Assembly (NCBI GenBank): GCA_003134855.1
Contig: PLCS01000017.1
Span: 32,320-96,319 of the forward strand
Direction of reading: 5' to 3'
DNA from: Acidobacteriaceae bacterium
GTDB taxonomy: Bacteria > Acidobacteriota > Terriglobia > Terriglobales > Acidobacteriaceae
Length of the DNA: 64,000 bases
Each line of letters begins with the position of its first letter. Within the stretch, counting starts at the first letter, position 1. The notes beneath the pieces were generated by a model. The model made no database searches, was not told the origin of the DNA, and saw nothing but the letters and a program-made list of their open reading frames with translations. The position numbers and the translations under genes were made by a program. Positions 40,639 through 47,955 of this stretch are shown piece after piece.

Positions 40639-41808
40639 ATGAAACTGCGCCGTGTTCTTTTGATTGTTCTGCTGGTGGGTGGGTTCTGGTTCCTCACCAC
40701 GCATCTTCCCTCCAGCCTTGACCGTTCCTCTTTGGGCCGCCTCTTTCACACCGCCGGCTCCGGTGATGGCTCCGCGCTCCAACTCACCGAGGCCGAGGCC
40801 GCGCCCGCCTACGACGCCGAAGAGCAGAACAACATCGCCATCTACAAGCGGGTGCTGCCCTCGGTGGTCAACATCACCTCCAAGTCCCTGGTGTACAACT
40901 TCTTCTTTGAGCCGGTGCCGCAACAGGGCCAGGGCTCGGGCTTCATCCTGGACAAGGCCGGCCATGTGCTGACGAACTTCCACGTCATCGCGGGCGCCAA
41001 CCGCGGCATCGAAGTGAAGCTGAGCAACAAGCGCAACTATTCGGCCAAGGTGGTGGGCACCGACCGAGTGCATGACCTGGCGCTGTTGCAAATCGACGCG
41101 CCCAATCTGGAGCCGGTGACACTGGCCAATTCCAGCGAACTGGCGGTGGGACAGAAGGTCTACGCCATCGGCAATCCCTTTGGCCTGGCCGGCACCATGA
41201 CCAGGGGCATTATCAGCTCCATCCGTTCGATTGGCGGCTCGGAGGGCGCGCCCATCGAGAACGCCATCCAGACCGACGCGGCGATCAATCCCGGCAACTC
41301 CGGCGGCCCACTGCTCAACTCGCGCGGCGAGGTCATCGGCATCAACACGATGATCGCCTCCAATGGCGCCGACCAGAGCTCCGGCATCGGCTTTGCCATT
41401 CCCATCAACACGGCCAAAGCGGTGCTGAACGACCTGACCCGCTACGGGCGCGTGAAGCGGCCCTCGCTGGGCATTGTCTCCTATGCGATTGGCCCCGATC
41501 TGGCCTCGCAGATGGGCCTGGCGGTGGACTCCGGCATCCTTATCCAGAAGGTCATCCCCGGCGGCGCGGCGGAGCGGGCCGGCCTGCGCGGCGGCAACCA
41601 GCAGGCGTACGTGGGCAACACCCCAATCCTGCTGGGCGGCGACCTCATTGTGGCCATCGACGGCCAGCAGGTCAGCGATTCCCAGGAGGTCGACGTCATC
41701 ATGGAAAAACATCAGGCCGGCGACACGATCAGCGTGACCTTCTACCGCGGGCGCAAGCAGATCACCCTCAAACTGATCGCAGGAGAGGCGCAGGACGTTA
41801 ACCGGTAA
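40639..41808 (+). CDS. HtrA/DegP-type periplasmic serine protease
   Basis: This 389-residue S1C protease has an N-terminal membrane anchor (RVLLIVLLVGGFWFLTTHLP), a trypsin-like domain and one PDZ domain at about 275-380. The triad is visible: His in TNFHVI (about residue 118), Asp in HDLALLQI (about 149), and Ser in NPGNSGGPLL (about 226). It belongs to the DegS/HtrA single-PDZ layout and would act in periplasmic protein quality control. ATG 40639 follows GAAGAGG; an in-frame TTG 9 nt upstream is less likely. A strong terminator follows at 41886-41911. Confidence 0.93.
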   Translation: MKLRRVLLIVLLVGGFWFLTTHLPSSLDRSSLGRLFHTAGSGDGSALQLTEAEAAPAYDAEEQNNIAIYKRVLPSVVNITSKSLVYNFFFEPVPQQGQGSGFILDKAGHVLTNFHVIAGANRGIEVKLSNKRNYSAKVVGTDRVHDLALLQIDAPNLEPVTLANSSELAVGQKVYAIGNPFGLAGTMTRGIISSIRSIGGSEGAPIENAIQTDAAINPGNSGGPLLNSRGEVIGINTMIASNGADQSSGIGFAIPINTAKAVLNDLTRYGRVKRPSLGIVSYAIGPDLASQMGLAVDSGILIQKVIPGGAAERAGLRGGNQQAYVGNTPILLGGDLIVAIDGQQVSDSQEVDVIMEKHQAGDTISVTFYRGRKQITLKLIAGEAQDVNR

Positions 41809-41817
41809 TTCATTTTG

Positions 41818-41878
41818 GAATCTGGGTGCCCCACCCTCGCCGCGTTTTTGTTTTTGCGGCTAGGGTGGGAGGCAGGAA
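41818..41878. repeat. GGGTGCCCCA hairpin repeat, copy C
   Basis: GGGTGCCCCACCCTCGCCGC, a loop of T-rich sequence, then GCGGCTAGGGTGGGAGGC. The 14-bp stem has a single mismatch. It is the intact version of copy D at 57812, which carries a second hairpin in its right arm. It lies just after the htrA stop. Confidence 0.75.
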
Positions 41879-41885
41879 GCGGAAT

Positions 41886-41911
41886 GGGCCGCGCCAGATT
41901 TGGCGCGGCCC
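41886..41911 (+). terminator. Rho-independent terminator after htrA
   Basis: An 11-bp perfect stem GGGCCGCGCCA / TGGCGCGGCCC with a 4-nt loop is followed by GTTCTGTTCTT. Confidence 0.8.
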
Positions 41912-41943
41912 GTTCTGTTCTTGAGTCAACAATCCAGAAAAAA

Positions 41944-42020
41944 TGGTCGGGACGGGCAGATTTGAACTGCCGACCCCTCGCACCCCAAGCGAGTGCTCTA
42001 CCAGGCTGAGCCACGTCCCG
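41944..42020 (-). tRNA. tRNA-Pro (GGG), CCA encoded
   Basis: The gene reads CGGGACG at the 5' acceptor and CGTCCCG-A-CCA at the 3' end. The D arm is GGCTC..GAGC, the anticodon stem CTCGC/GCGAG encloses TTGGGGT (anticodon GGG), and the T arm is GGCAG TTCAAAT CTGCC. All stems pair, and the terminal CCA is genomically encoded. It converges on the htrA terminator. Confidence 0.97.
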
Positions 42021-42112
42021 ACACAATCGAGCCGGCTCGCGGGGAGCCGGCTGTTGGGGTCGTTCTTAGTTTACACGAGAGAGGCCTTGCGCGCTCGCGC
42101 TCGATCAGAGAA

Positions 42113-42385
42113 TCAATGCGTCGGCGGAACGAACTCTTGGGGCAGACCGAGTCCATCGCTGAAGAAGAACTGCTCCATCTGCTCGACCAGAAACTGCTGT
42201 GCCTGCGGGGTCCAGGGCTGCAAGCGGTACTCATTCAGCAGCATTTTCTGCCGGTCAACCCACTCGCCCCAGGCTGCCTGCGAGACGTTCTTGAAAATCT
42301 TCTGGCCGAACTCCGAGTCGAAGGGAGGCTCTTCCAGGCCCTCCATCTCCTTTTTGTAGCGAACGCAAAACACCATGTGTGCCAT
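42113..42385 (-). CDS. yggX: Probable Fe(2+)-trafficking protein
   Basis: This 90-residue protein matches YggX: VFCVRYKKEMEGLEEPPFDSEFGQKIFKNVSQAAWGEWVDRQKMLLNEYRL, with the conserved cysteine of the family (FC) and AWGEWVDRQKMLLNEYRL. YggX protects Fe-S enzymes from oxidants in enterobacteria. AGGAG is 8 nt before the ATG. It lies upstream of tRNA-Pro on the same strand. Confidence 0.93.
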   Translation of the reverse strand: MAHMVFCVRYKKEMEGLEEPPFDSEFGQKIFKNVSQAAWGEWVDRQKMLLNEYRLQPWTPQAQQFLVEQMEQFFFSDGLGLPQEFVPPTH

Positions 42386-42579
42386 CCGTCATGCTCCTGA
42401 ACCCATTGTATTGGATGGAGTGCGCCGCCCCGCCGGAAACCTGGGCAACAACGATCCCCAGCTACTTGAGCAATTCTGACCTTACGGATTCTCGCGGCCA
42501 GACTCACAATCTCACTGGTGCTCTAACGGGTTCTTCAACGGCCTATCCGAGCGAGCAGCCTCGCCCCAAAGGAGTCCTC

Positions 42580-42936
42580 ATGTCCGATTCGAATCCTTCC
42601 GGTATCTCTGACAACGCCGCCGGCGGCCTTGCCTACGTCACCATCATCCCGGCCATCGTCTTTCTGATCGTTGCGCCCTTCAAGAACAGTTCGTATGTCC
42701 GCTTCCATGCCTGGCAGTCGATCTTCTTCTTCGTTGCCTGGGCGGTGGTGCATATTCTGGTCGGAATCGTACAAAACATCGTTCCAGCCGTTGTCTTCCT
42801 CACTTTGCCGCTATGGCAACTGATCGATCTGGTATTCTTCGTCATCCTGGTCATCGTCTTCGTGAGCGCCTTCAACGGCAAGCGCTTCGAGCTGCCCATC
42901 ATCGGCGGGCTGGCGGAGAAGCAAGCCAACCGGTAA
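42580..42936 (+). CDS. Small DUF4870-like membrane protein 1
   Basis: This 118-residue protein has three or four membrane helices. The conserved start is SDNAAGGLAYVTIIPAIVFLIVAPF, then VRFHAWQSIFFFVAW and a final SAFNGKRFELPIIGGLAEKQANR. The pattern is that of DUF4870/DUF4389-type small membrane proteins of unknown role. AAAGGAG is 5 nt before the ATG. It is the first of three tandem paralogues (42580, 43219, 43735), each with its own spacer and terminator. Confidence 0.85.
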   Translation: MSDSNPSGISDNAAGGLAYVTIIPAIVFLIVAPFKNSSYVRFHAWQSIFFFVAWAVVHILVGIVQNIVPAVVFLTLPLWQLIDLVFFVILVIVFVSAFNGKRFELPIIGGLAEKQANR

Positions 42937-42956
42937 CAGGCCCTCCCCAACCATGG

Positions 42957-43000
42957 CGAACACAAGGACGGCCTCCGACTGGAGGCCGTCCTTGTGTTCG
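42957..43000 (+). terminator. Strong terminator after DUF4870-like gene 1
   Basis: A perfect 20-bp stem with a GACT tetraloop runs from CGAACACAAGGACGGCCTCC to its mirror. It is one of the strongest hairpins in the window, though without a long T-run. Confidence 0.7.
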
Positions 43001-43218
43001 TGCCTCCCATCGGGATAGTTCCTCGCTACAGGTAACCATCCACGCCCCCTCGCAAAATTCCACTTGACAATTGCCTAGCGCTGGCGCTCTTATAATCTCG
43101 TCTCAATTCGATGCCTTCCGCACATTGCTTTCCGGATTTCTTCCAGGATTGCCGAGTCTGGCCAAGGCGCGGAGTATTCGTTTGTACCATTCCAGTCTCG
43201 ACAAAGAAAGGAATTTCC

Positions 43219-43578
43219 ATGTCCGAACCGAAACAGTCTAGCTTCTCTGACAATGCAGCCGGCGCGATCGCCTACATCACATTCCTCCCGGCAGTCGCCT
43301 TCCTGATCCTTGTGCCCTACAAAAAGAGCCCCTTTGTTCGCTTCCACGCCTGGCAATCCGTCTACCTCAACTTTTTGACGTTGATCGTCAGCTATGCGCT
43401 GAGCTATGTTCTAGTGTGGTGCGGAGCGCCTGGCGCTTTCCTGGCTGTGCCCACCACATGGCTGATCGCGATTTTCTGGTTGCTTGTGTGGGCTTTTTGC
43501 GCGGTCAGCGCCTTTAGCGGCAAGCGAATCAAGCTGCCGATTCTTGGCGCCCTCGCCGAACGGCAGGCTAACGGGTAG
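43219..43578 (+). CDS. Small DUF4870-like membrane protein 2
   Basis: This 119-residue paralogue of the genes on either side has the same frame: FSDNAAGAIAYITFLPAVAFLILVPYKK, VRFHAWQSVYLNFLTLI, and AFSGKRIKLPILGALAERQANG. Hydrophobic helices span about 20-38, 48-70 and 75-100. ATG 43219 follows AAAGGAA. It has diverged more than copy 3 in the middle helices. Its function is unknown. Confidence 0.85.
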   Translation: MSEPKQSSFSDNAAGAIAYITFLPAVAFLILVPYKKSPFVRFHAWQSVYLNFLTLIVSYALSYVLVWCGAPGAFLAVPTTWLIAIFWLLVWAFCAVSAFSGKRIKLPILGALAERQANG

Positions 43579-43605
43579 CTCACCGAAGGCCAGCATGAAG
43601 CACGG

Positions 43606-43631
43606 GCACGGCCTCCACGCGGCGGCCGTGC
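43606..43631 (+). terminator. Terminator after DUF4870-like gene 2
   Basis: GCACGGCC and GGCCGTGC pair around a 10-nt loop, followed by TCATTCTCG. It lies 28 nt after the stop codon. Confidence 0.6.
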
Positions 43632-43734
43632 TCATTCTCGTCTCTTCCTAGCGGTTGGCGTCCTCCCGCATTCCGTGTTGTCACGAGCCTGGGCAATTCA
43701 TCAAAGTCGTTTGATCGCGTCCAAAGGAGAAACG

Positions 43735-44097
43735 ATGCCCGAAGAAACTCCGCAAACTGGCCTGAGCGACAACGCCGCCGGCGCTCTCGCCTACTTCACC
43801 CCTATCCCGGCGATTATCTTTCTGCTTGTAGCGCCCTACAATCAGAAATCCTCCGTTCGCTTCCACGCATGGCAGTCGATTCTGCTGTTCCTAGCGGCAG
43901 TTGTCATCGACATGGCACTTGGAATCGTTCTGAGTGTTACCGTGCTTTTCCTCGGGTTTTTCGTTCTTGGACTGATTTGGAGGCTGATCGAGCTGTGCTG
44001 GCTTGCCATCTGGCTGGTGCCTGTGATCAACGCGTTTAACGGGAAGCGTTTCAAGCTGCCGGTAATTGGCGATCTATCCGAGAAGCTGGCCAAATAG
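43735..44097 (+). CDS. Small DUF4870-like membrane protein 3
   Basis: The third tandem paralogue has 120 residues: LSDNAAGALAYFTPIPAIIFLLVAPYNQ, VRFHAWQSILLFLAAVV, and NAFNGKRFKLPVIGDLSEKLAK. AAAGGAGA is 5 nt before the ATG. The N-terminal motif and final GKRFxLPxIG motif are the most conserved parts of the set. It converges on RNase R with 62 nt between stops. Confidence 0.85.
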   Translation: MPEETPQTGLSDNAAGALAYFTPIPAIIFLLVAPYNQKSSVRFHAWQSILLFLAAVVIDMALGIVLSVTVLFLGFFVLGLIWRLIELCWLAIWLVPVINAFNGKRFKLPVIGDLSEKLAK

Positions 44098-44159
44098 GCA
44101 ACTGGTTTCCCGGCCATGGCGATAAAGAAGAACAGTCCCCGCGTGAAGACTGCGCTTCT

Positions 44160-46847
44160 TTACCGCCTTTTGACCTTTTTGCCGAAGCGATTCTTGCCTT
44201 TCGCTCTTGGAGCAGCCGCGTCCTTGCGCTTGCTCTTCTTCGCCTTGGGCGGCGCGGCTTTTTTGCCGGTCAGCAGCAAACCTTCTTCCACAATGGAGAA
44301 TTGCAGCTTGCGCTCAGCCGCCAGGATGCGGTCCAGAATCACCTGCACTCGGTCGCCGGCGCGGAAGCGGCGTCCGGTGCGCTCGCCGATGATCTCATGG
44401 GTGTTCTCGCGCCAAGTGTAGCGGTCGCCGGCGAGCGAATCGATGGGCACCAGCCCCTCGACAAAGAGGTCGGTCAGCTCGACAAAGAGTCCGTACTTGG
44501 CGGGGTTCAGCACCAGCGCGGCAAACTCCTCGCCGACCTTGTCCTGCATGAAGCGCACCTTCTTCCACTCGACCAGCTCGCGCTCGGCCTCGGCGGCGCG
44601 ACGCTCGGTCTGGCTGGTCGCCTCGGCAATCTGCGCCAGCTCCGGCTCGGGGATGGGCGGTTCGCCGTTGAAGACCGCGCAGAAAGCCGCATGAATCTCC
44701 GTGCCCCATCCTTTCGCCTTTTTTCTGGCGAAAGGGTGGGAAACCATCCCGCTGGGTGGCCCAGGTCTCGATTTTGAGACCTGGGAAACCACGAACCCGT
44801 AATAGCTTCCCTCATTCGGATGCGTCCAGGGCGAGTTGTGCCGCCCCTCGGCCACCACACCCTCACCGCTCACGCCCTCCCGCAGCAGCGCCTTCACAAT
44901 GCGATGGACGATCAAATCGGGGTAGCGGCGGATGGGCGAGGTGAAGTGCGTGTAGGTAGGCGCGGCCAGCGCAAAGTGGCCTTCGTTCGTCTCCGAGTAG
45001 CGCGCCTGCATGAGCGAGCGCAGCATCAGGTAGCTCAGTATCCGCTCCTCCGGCTTGCCCTCGATCTTCGCGGCCAGCTTCTGGTACATGCGCGGCGTGA
45101 CGGGTATGTCTTCGGGCACTTCGAGCACCCGCGGATTGCGGCCAGTGCGTTGCGCGTCGCGCCGGTCGCCGCGGGTCTGGATGCGCCGGACCGGCAGCGC
45201 ACCCAGGCCGAGCGTATAGCCGAAGGCGGCGGCCAGCTCCTCGAATTGCACGACGCGGCGCGGCTCCGGCTTTTCATGAATGCGATAGAGCGAGGGCACG
45301 CCCAGGTCTTCCAGCCAGGTGGCGACGCACTCGTTCGCGGCCAGCATGAACTCTTCGATCAGGCGGTTGGCCCAGGTGCGCTCGGACTTGGTGATGCCGC
45401 GCATCTGGCCTTGCTCGTCGAACTCGATCACCGGCTCGGGCAGGTCGAAGTCGATGCTGCCGCGCTCACTGCGGCGCTTGTTCATCAGAACGGCCAGCCT
45501 GTGCATTCGCTCGAAGTCAGGAACGAGGCTGGCGTAGCGCGCGCGGGTCTCCGCGTCGGGGTCCCCACCGACAGGTCTTCGTTGGTGGGGTGATTCATCG
45601 CCTTCGAGGATGGCATGGACCTCGGTATAAGTCATGCGCGCCGCCGAGCGGATCACCCCCTCGACAATCTCGTAGCTCTCGATGCGGCCGGTGGAATCGA
45701 GTTGCATCAGGCAGCTCAGGACGAGGCGGTCTTCGCCGGGACGCACGCTGCAAATGCCTGTCGATAGCTCTTGCGGCAGCATCGGAATAGCGCGGTCGGG
45801 GAAGTAAACGCTGGTTCCGCGCAGGCGCGCTTCGAGGTCGAGGTCGGTCCCGGCGCGCACGTACTCGGCCACATCGGCGATGTGGACTTGCAGCTCATAA
45901 CCGCCGTCAGCCCGTTCGGTCACCAGCACGGCGTCGTCGAAGTCGCGCGCCGTCTCGCCGTCGATGGTGACGATGGGTAGCGCGCGAAAATCGCGACGCT
46001 GGGCGACTTCCTCCTCGTCCAGATGAGCCACGGCGCGCGCCTCGGCGAGGACGTTTTCTGGAAAGACCCGTGGCAATTGGTGCTTGCGGATCATCATCTC
46101 CACATCGACGCCAAAATCATCCGGATCACCCAGTACGTCGATTACCCGGCCCACGGGCGGGCGCGTCAACGTCGGCCAACTGGTAATCTCCACATCGACG
46201 ACCAGGCCTTCCAGGCTCTCATGGGCCGCGGTTGCGGCCGCTTGGCTACCCAGAACCCGATGCGGCGTGGCTGTTTCTTTGGCCGGAGGAAGCTCCGAGC
46301 CTTCGGGAATCAGAATCGGCTGCGTCATGCGCTCGTCGAAAGGAACGACGGTGTGCCCCGCCGCCCGATCCGACCGCGCATAATGAAAAACTCCAACCAC
46401 GGTCGGGTTCCGACGCTCCAGCACACGCACAATCCGGCCCATCCTGCGTCCGTCAGCCTTGGGCGGCTCGAACTCGACCAGCACCTGGTCGCCCTGCATC
46501 GCGCCGTTGATCTCGTTGGGAGGAATAAAAATGTCTTCCTGGGGTGCAGTCGTTTGCGAAGCCTGACGCGCGTTGGGGCGCACAAAACCATAGCCATCGC
46601 GATGCAGGTCCAGCCGCCCGGCGGCCAGATTGTCGCGCGTGCCGCCCGCGCCCAGCGGCCTAGGAATGCTCCAGTGTTCGCGGTCAAGCTTGGTCAGCGC
46701 GCCGCGTACGGTGAGACGGGCGAGTTGCTCAAGCAGCAACCGCCGCTCCCGTCCGCCGCCCAGGCTCAGCTCGCGCACCAGTTGCTTGTATCCGGCCTTC
46801 TGTCCAGCGGAGCGGGCAATCCGCGCCAGTAGTTCTCGATCAGTCAT
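44160..46847 (-). CDS. rnr: Ribonuclease R with two in-frame hairpin insertions
   Basis: RNase R degrades structured RNA 3' to 5'. The 895-residue protein has cold-shock domains, an RNB catalytic domain starting near residue 285 (VTIDGETARDFDDAVLV with the metal-binding aspartates; FTSPIRRYPDLIVHR at its end), an S1 domain near 768-845 (ALVLNPAKYGLFVEL) and a Lys-rich tail. Two stretches do not belong to the family. Residues ~418-431 (ESPHQRRPVGGDPD) and ~684-716 (GFVVSQVSKSRPG...FARKKAKGWG) are encoded by hairpin repeats also seen between genes. Both keep the frame. A TACTCT box lies 6 nt before the ATG. Confidence 0.93.
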   Translation of the reverse strand: MTDRELLARIARSAGQKAGYKQLVRELSLGGGRERRLLLEQLARLTVRGALTKLDREHWSIPRPLGAGGTRDNLAAGRLDLHRDGYGFVRPNARQASQTTAPQEDIFIPPNEINGAMQGDQVLVEFEPPKADGRRMGRIVRVLERRNPTVVGVFHYARSDRAAGHTVVPFDERMTQPILIPEGSELPPAKETATPHRVLGSQAAATAAHESLEGLVVDVEITSWPTLTRPPVGRVIDVLGDPDDFGVDVEMMIRKHQLPRVFPENVLAEARAVAHLDEEEVAQRRDFRALPIVTIDGETARDFDDAVLVTERADGGYELQVHIADVAEYVRAGTDLDLEARLRGTSVYFPDRAIPMLPQELSTGICSVRPGEDRLVLSCLMQLDSTGRIESYEIVEGVIRSAARMTYTEVHAILEGDESPHQRRPVGGDPDAETRARYASLVPDFERMHRLAVLMNKRRSERGSIDFDLPEPVIEFDEQGQMRGITKSERTWANRLIEEFMLAANECVATWLEDLGVPSLYRIHEKPEPRRVVQFEELAAAFGYTLGLGALPVRRIQTRGDRRDAQRTGRNPRVLEVPEDIPVTPRMYQKLAAKIEGKPEERILSYLMLRSLMQARYSETNEGHFALAAPTYTHFTSPIRRYPDLIVHRIVKALLREGVSGEGVVAEGRHNSPWTHPNEGSYYGFVVSQVSKSRPGPPSGMVSHPFARKKAKGWGTEIHAAFCAVFNGEPPIPEPELAQIAEATSQTERRAAEAERELVEWKKVRFMQDKVGEEFAALVLNPAKYGLFVELTDLFVEGLVPIDSLAGDRYTWRENTHEIIGERTGRRFRAGDRVQVILDRILAAERKLQFSIVEEGLLLTGKKAAPPKAKKSKRKDAAAPRAKGKNRFGKKVKRR
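44700..44796. repeat. Two-hairpin repeat inside rnr, copy E
   Basis: Hairpin 1 has the stem CCCATCCTTTCGCC (44705-44718) and GGCGAAAGGGTGGG (44727-44740). Hairpin 2 is CCCAGGTCTC (44760-44769) and GAGACCTGGG (44776-44785). The flanks GTGCCCCA and GGGAAACCA match the intergenic copies A-D. It encodes about 33 in-frame residues between the RNB and S1 domains. Confidence 0.8.
45556..45595. repeat. 40-bp secondary hairpin inside rnr
   Basis: TCGGGGTCCCCACCG-ACAGGTCTTCG-TTGGTGGGGTGATT. It matches the hairpin nested in copy D (57851-57890) at nearly every base. The stem differences pair with each other, which points to a conserved fold. It encodes about 13 extra residues within the RNB domain. Confidence 0.8.
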
Positions 46848-47218
46848 AGTTCAAGAGTAGGCTATTGTTGCGCCGATCGAAACGCTTCTCCGGCGTAAAT
46901 CCTGATCCTCGTAGCTCATGAAGGCCACGAGCGTGGCCGGACCTCAGCCTTCCACATTAGGTCCGGCCGGTTCGCTGTTGTCAAAATTGGCTCCCTCTAC
47001 TCATCCTTGCCCGCGCTTGCGATTCTCCACCGCGTGCTGGCTTAGAATAACGGCATCACAGTACACCGGCGGACCGCGAAGAGGTAACATTCTAGATGTG
47101 GCCGTACGCGGGTTGCGCAGGGCGTGAAGCCCGGCACTCCGCACATTTTGATTTTGGGCCCAAGGCAAAGGCCCTTGCCTTGCAAGCCCCGTCCTCTCAG
47201 GACAGAAAAGGAATTATC
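46848..47218. other. Intergenic stretch with two inverted repeats upstream of bactofilin
   Basis: About 370 nt lie between the divergent rnr and bactofilin starts. GGCCGGACCT (46935-46944) pairs with AGGTCCGGCC (46959-46968). Nearer the bactofilin gene, CAAGGCAA (47161-47168) pairs with TTGCCTTG (47175-47182). The first resembles a dispersed or terminator-like hairpin and the second lies in the bactofilin leader. No ORF or RNA gene is recognised. Confidence 0.5.
46854..46859 (-). promoter_or_regulatory. Possible -10 box of rnr
   Basis: TACTCT on the minus strand is followed by TGAACT and the ATG. It fits TANNNT spacing for a leaderless start, though it is a weaker box than those of the other genes here. 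Confidence 0.35.
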
Positions 47219-47728
47219 GTGAGCGCTATGTGGAAACCCAGCCAACCCGGACCTGTACATCTCAGCCCCCCGCCAGAACCCTCCCGCCCCGTATCGCCCG
47301 CACCTGTCGCTGAACCCGCCCATCGGCCCCCGGTTACGGCCGGCGACCAGGCCACCATCAGCAAGGGCCTGATCATCAAGGGAGAGATCACCGGCTCCGA
47401 GTCGCTGTTTGTCGACGGCAAGGTTGAGGGCAGCATCAACCTGCCCGGCAACCGCGTCACCGTGGGCCGCAACGGCCAGGTCTCAGCCAGCATCGCCGCC
47501 CGCGAAATCGTGATTCTGGGCAAGGTGCGCGGCAATGTCGCCGCCTCCGACCGGGTGGACATCCGCGCCGAGGGCGCGCTGACCGGCGATGTGGCCGCGG
47601 CGCGCATCAGCATCGAGGATGGCGCCTTCTTCAAGGGCGGCATCGACATCAAGAAGGCCGACGCCAAGCAGGCAGCTCCCGCGCCGGTCCCGGTCGCGTC
47701 GGAGGCGCCCAAGCCGATCCAGCCGTAG
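47219..47728 (+). CDS. Bactofilin (polymer-forming cytoskeletal protein)
   Basis: Bactofilins form nucleotide-free filaments that organise cell-wall or surface structures. This 169-residue protein has a disordered Pro-rich N-terminus, then a beta-helix core at about 45-150 (ISKGLIIKGEITGSESLFVDGKVEGSINLPGNRVTVGRNGQVSASIAAREIVILGKVRGNVAASD), and a Lys/Ala/Pro tail. GTG at 47219 is 7 nt after AAGGA and is preferred over ATG 47228. It is followed by a terminator at 47752-47787. Confidence 0.92.
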   Translation: MSAMWKPSQPGPVHLSPPPEPSRPVSPAPVAEPAHRPPVTAGDQATISKGLIIKGEITGSESLFVDGKVEGSINLPGNRVTVGRNGQVSASIAAREIVILGKVRGNVAASDRVDIRAEGALTGDVAAARISIEDGAFFKGGIDIKKADAKQAAPAPVPVASEAPKPIQP

Positions 47729-47751
47729 CCGCGCGTTGGGACTCAGCTCCA

Positions 47752-47787
47752 ACACAAACGCCTCTGCCGACGCGGGGGCGTTTGTGT
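47752..47787 (+). terminator. Terminator after bactofilin gene
   Basis: ACACAAACGCC pairs with GGCGTTTGTGT around a 14-nt loop, and CTTTT follows. It lies 24 nt after the stop codon. Confidence 0.75.
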
Positions 47788-47955
47788 CTTTTGGGGCAGA
47801 AGGTCGGCAGTCAGGTCAGTCCAGGTGCACAAAAGTCGCCTTCCGGCAAAGGATGATCGGGAAATGAAGCGAAAATGAACTGCGAATCTCGTCTCACAAA
47901 CTACATCAATTGAAATAGATAGCTGGAAATGAACTGGAAATGGCTGGGAAATCTC

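Noticed and set aside
40576..41712. A 378-residue minus-strand ORF across htrA
   Set aside because: It is a shadow of the protease gene, whose catalytic triad and PDZ domain are clear on the + strand.
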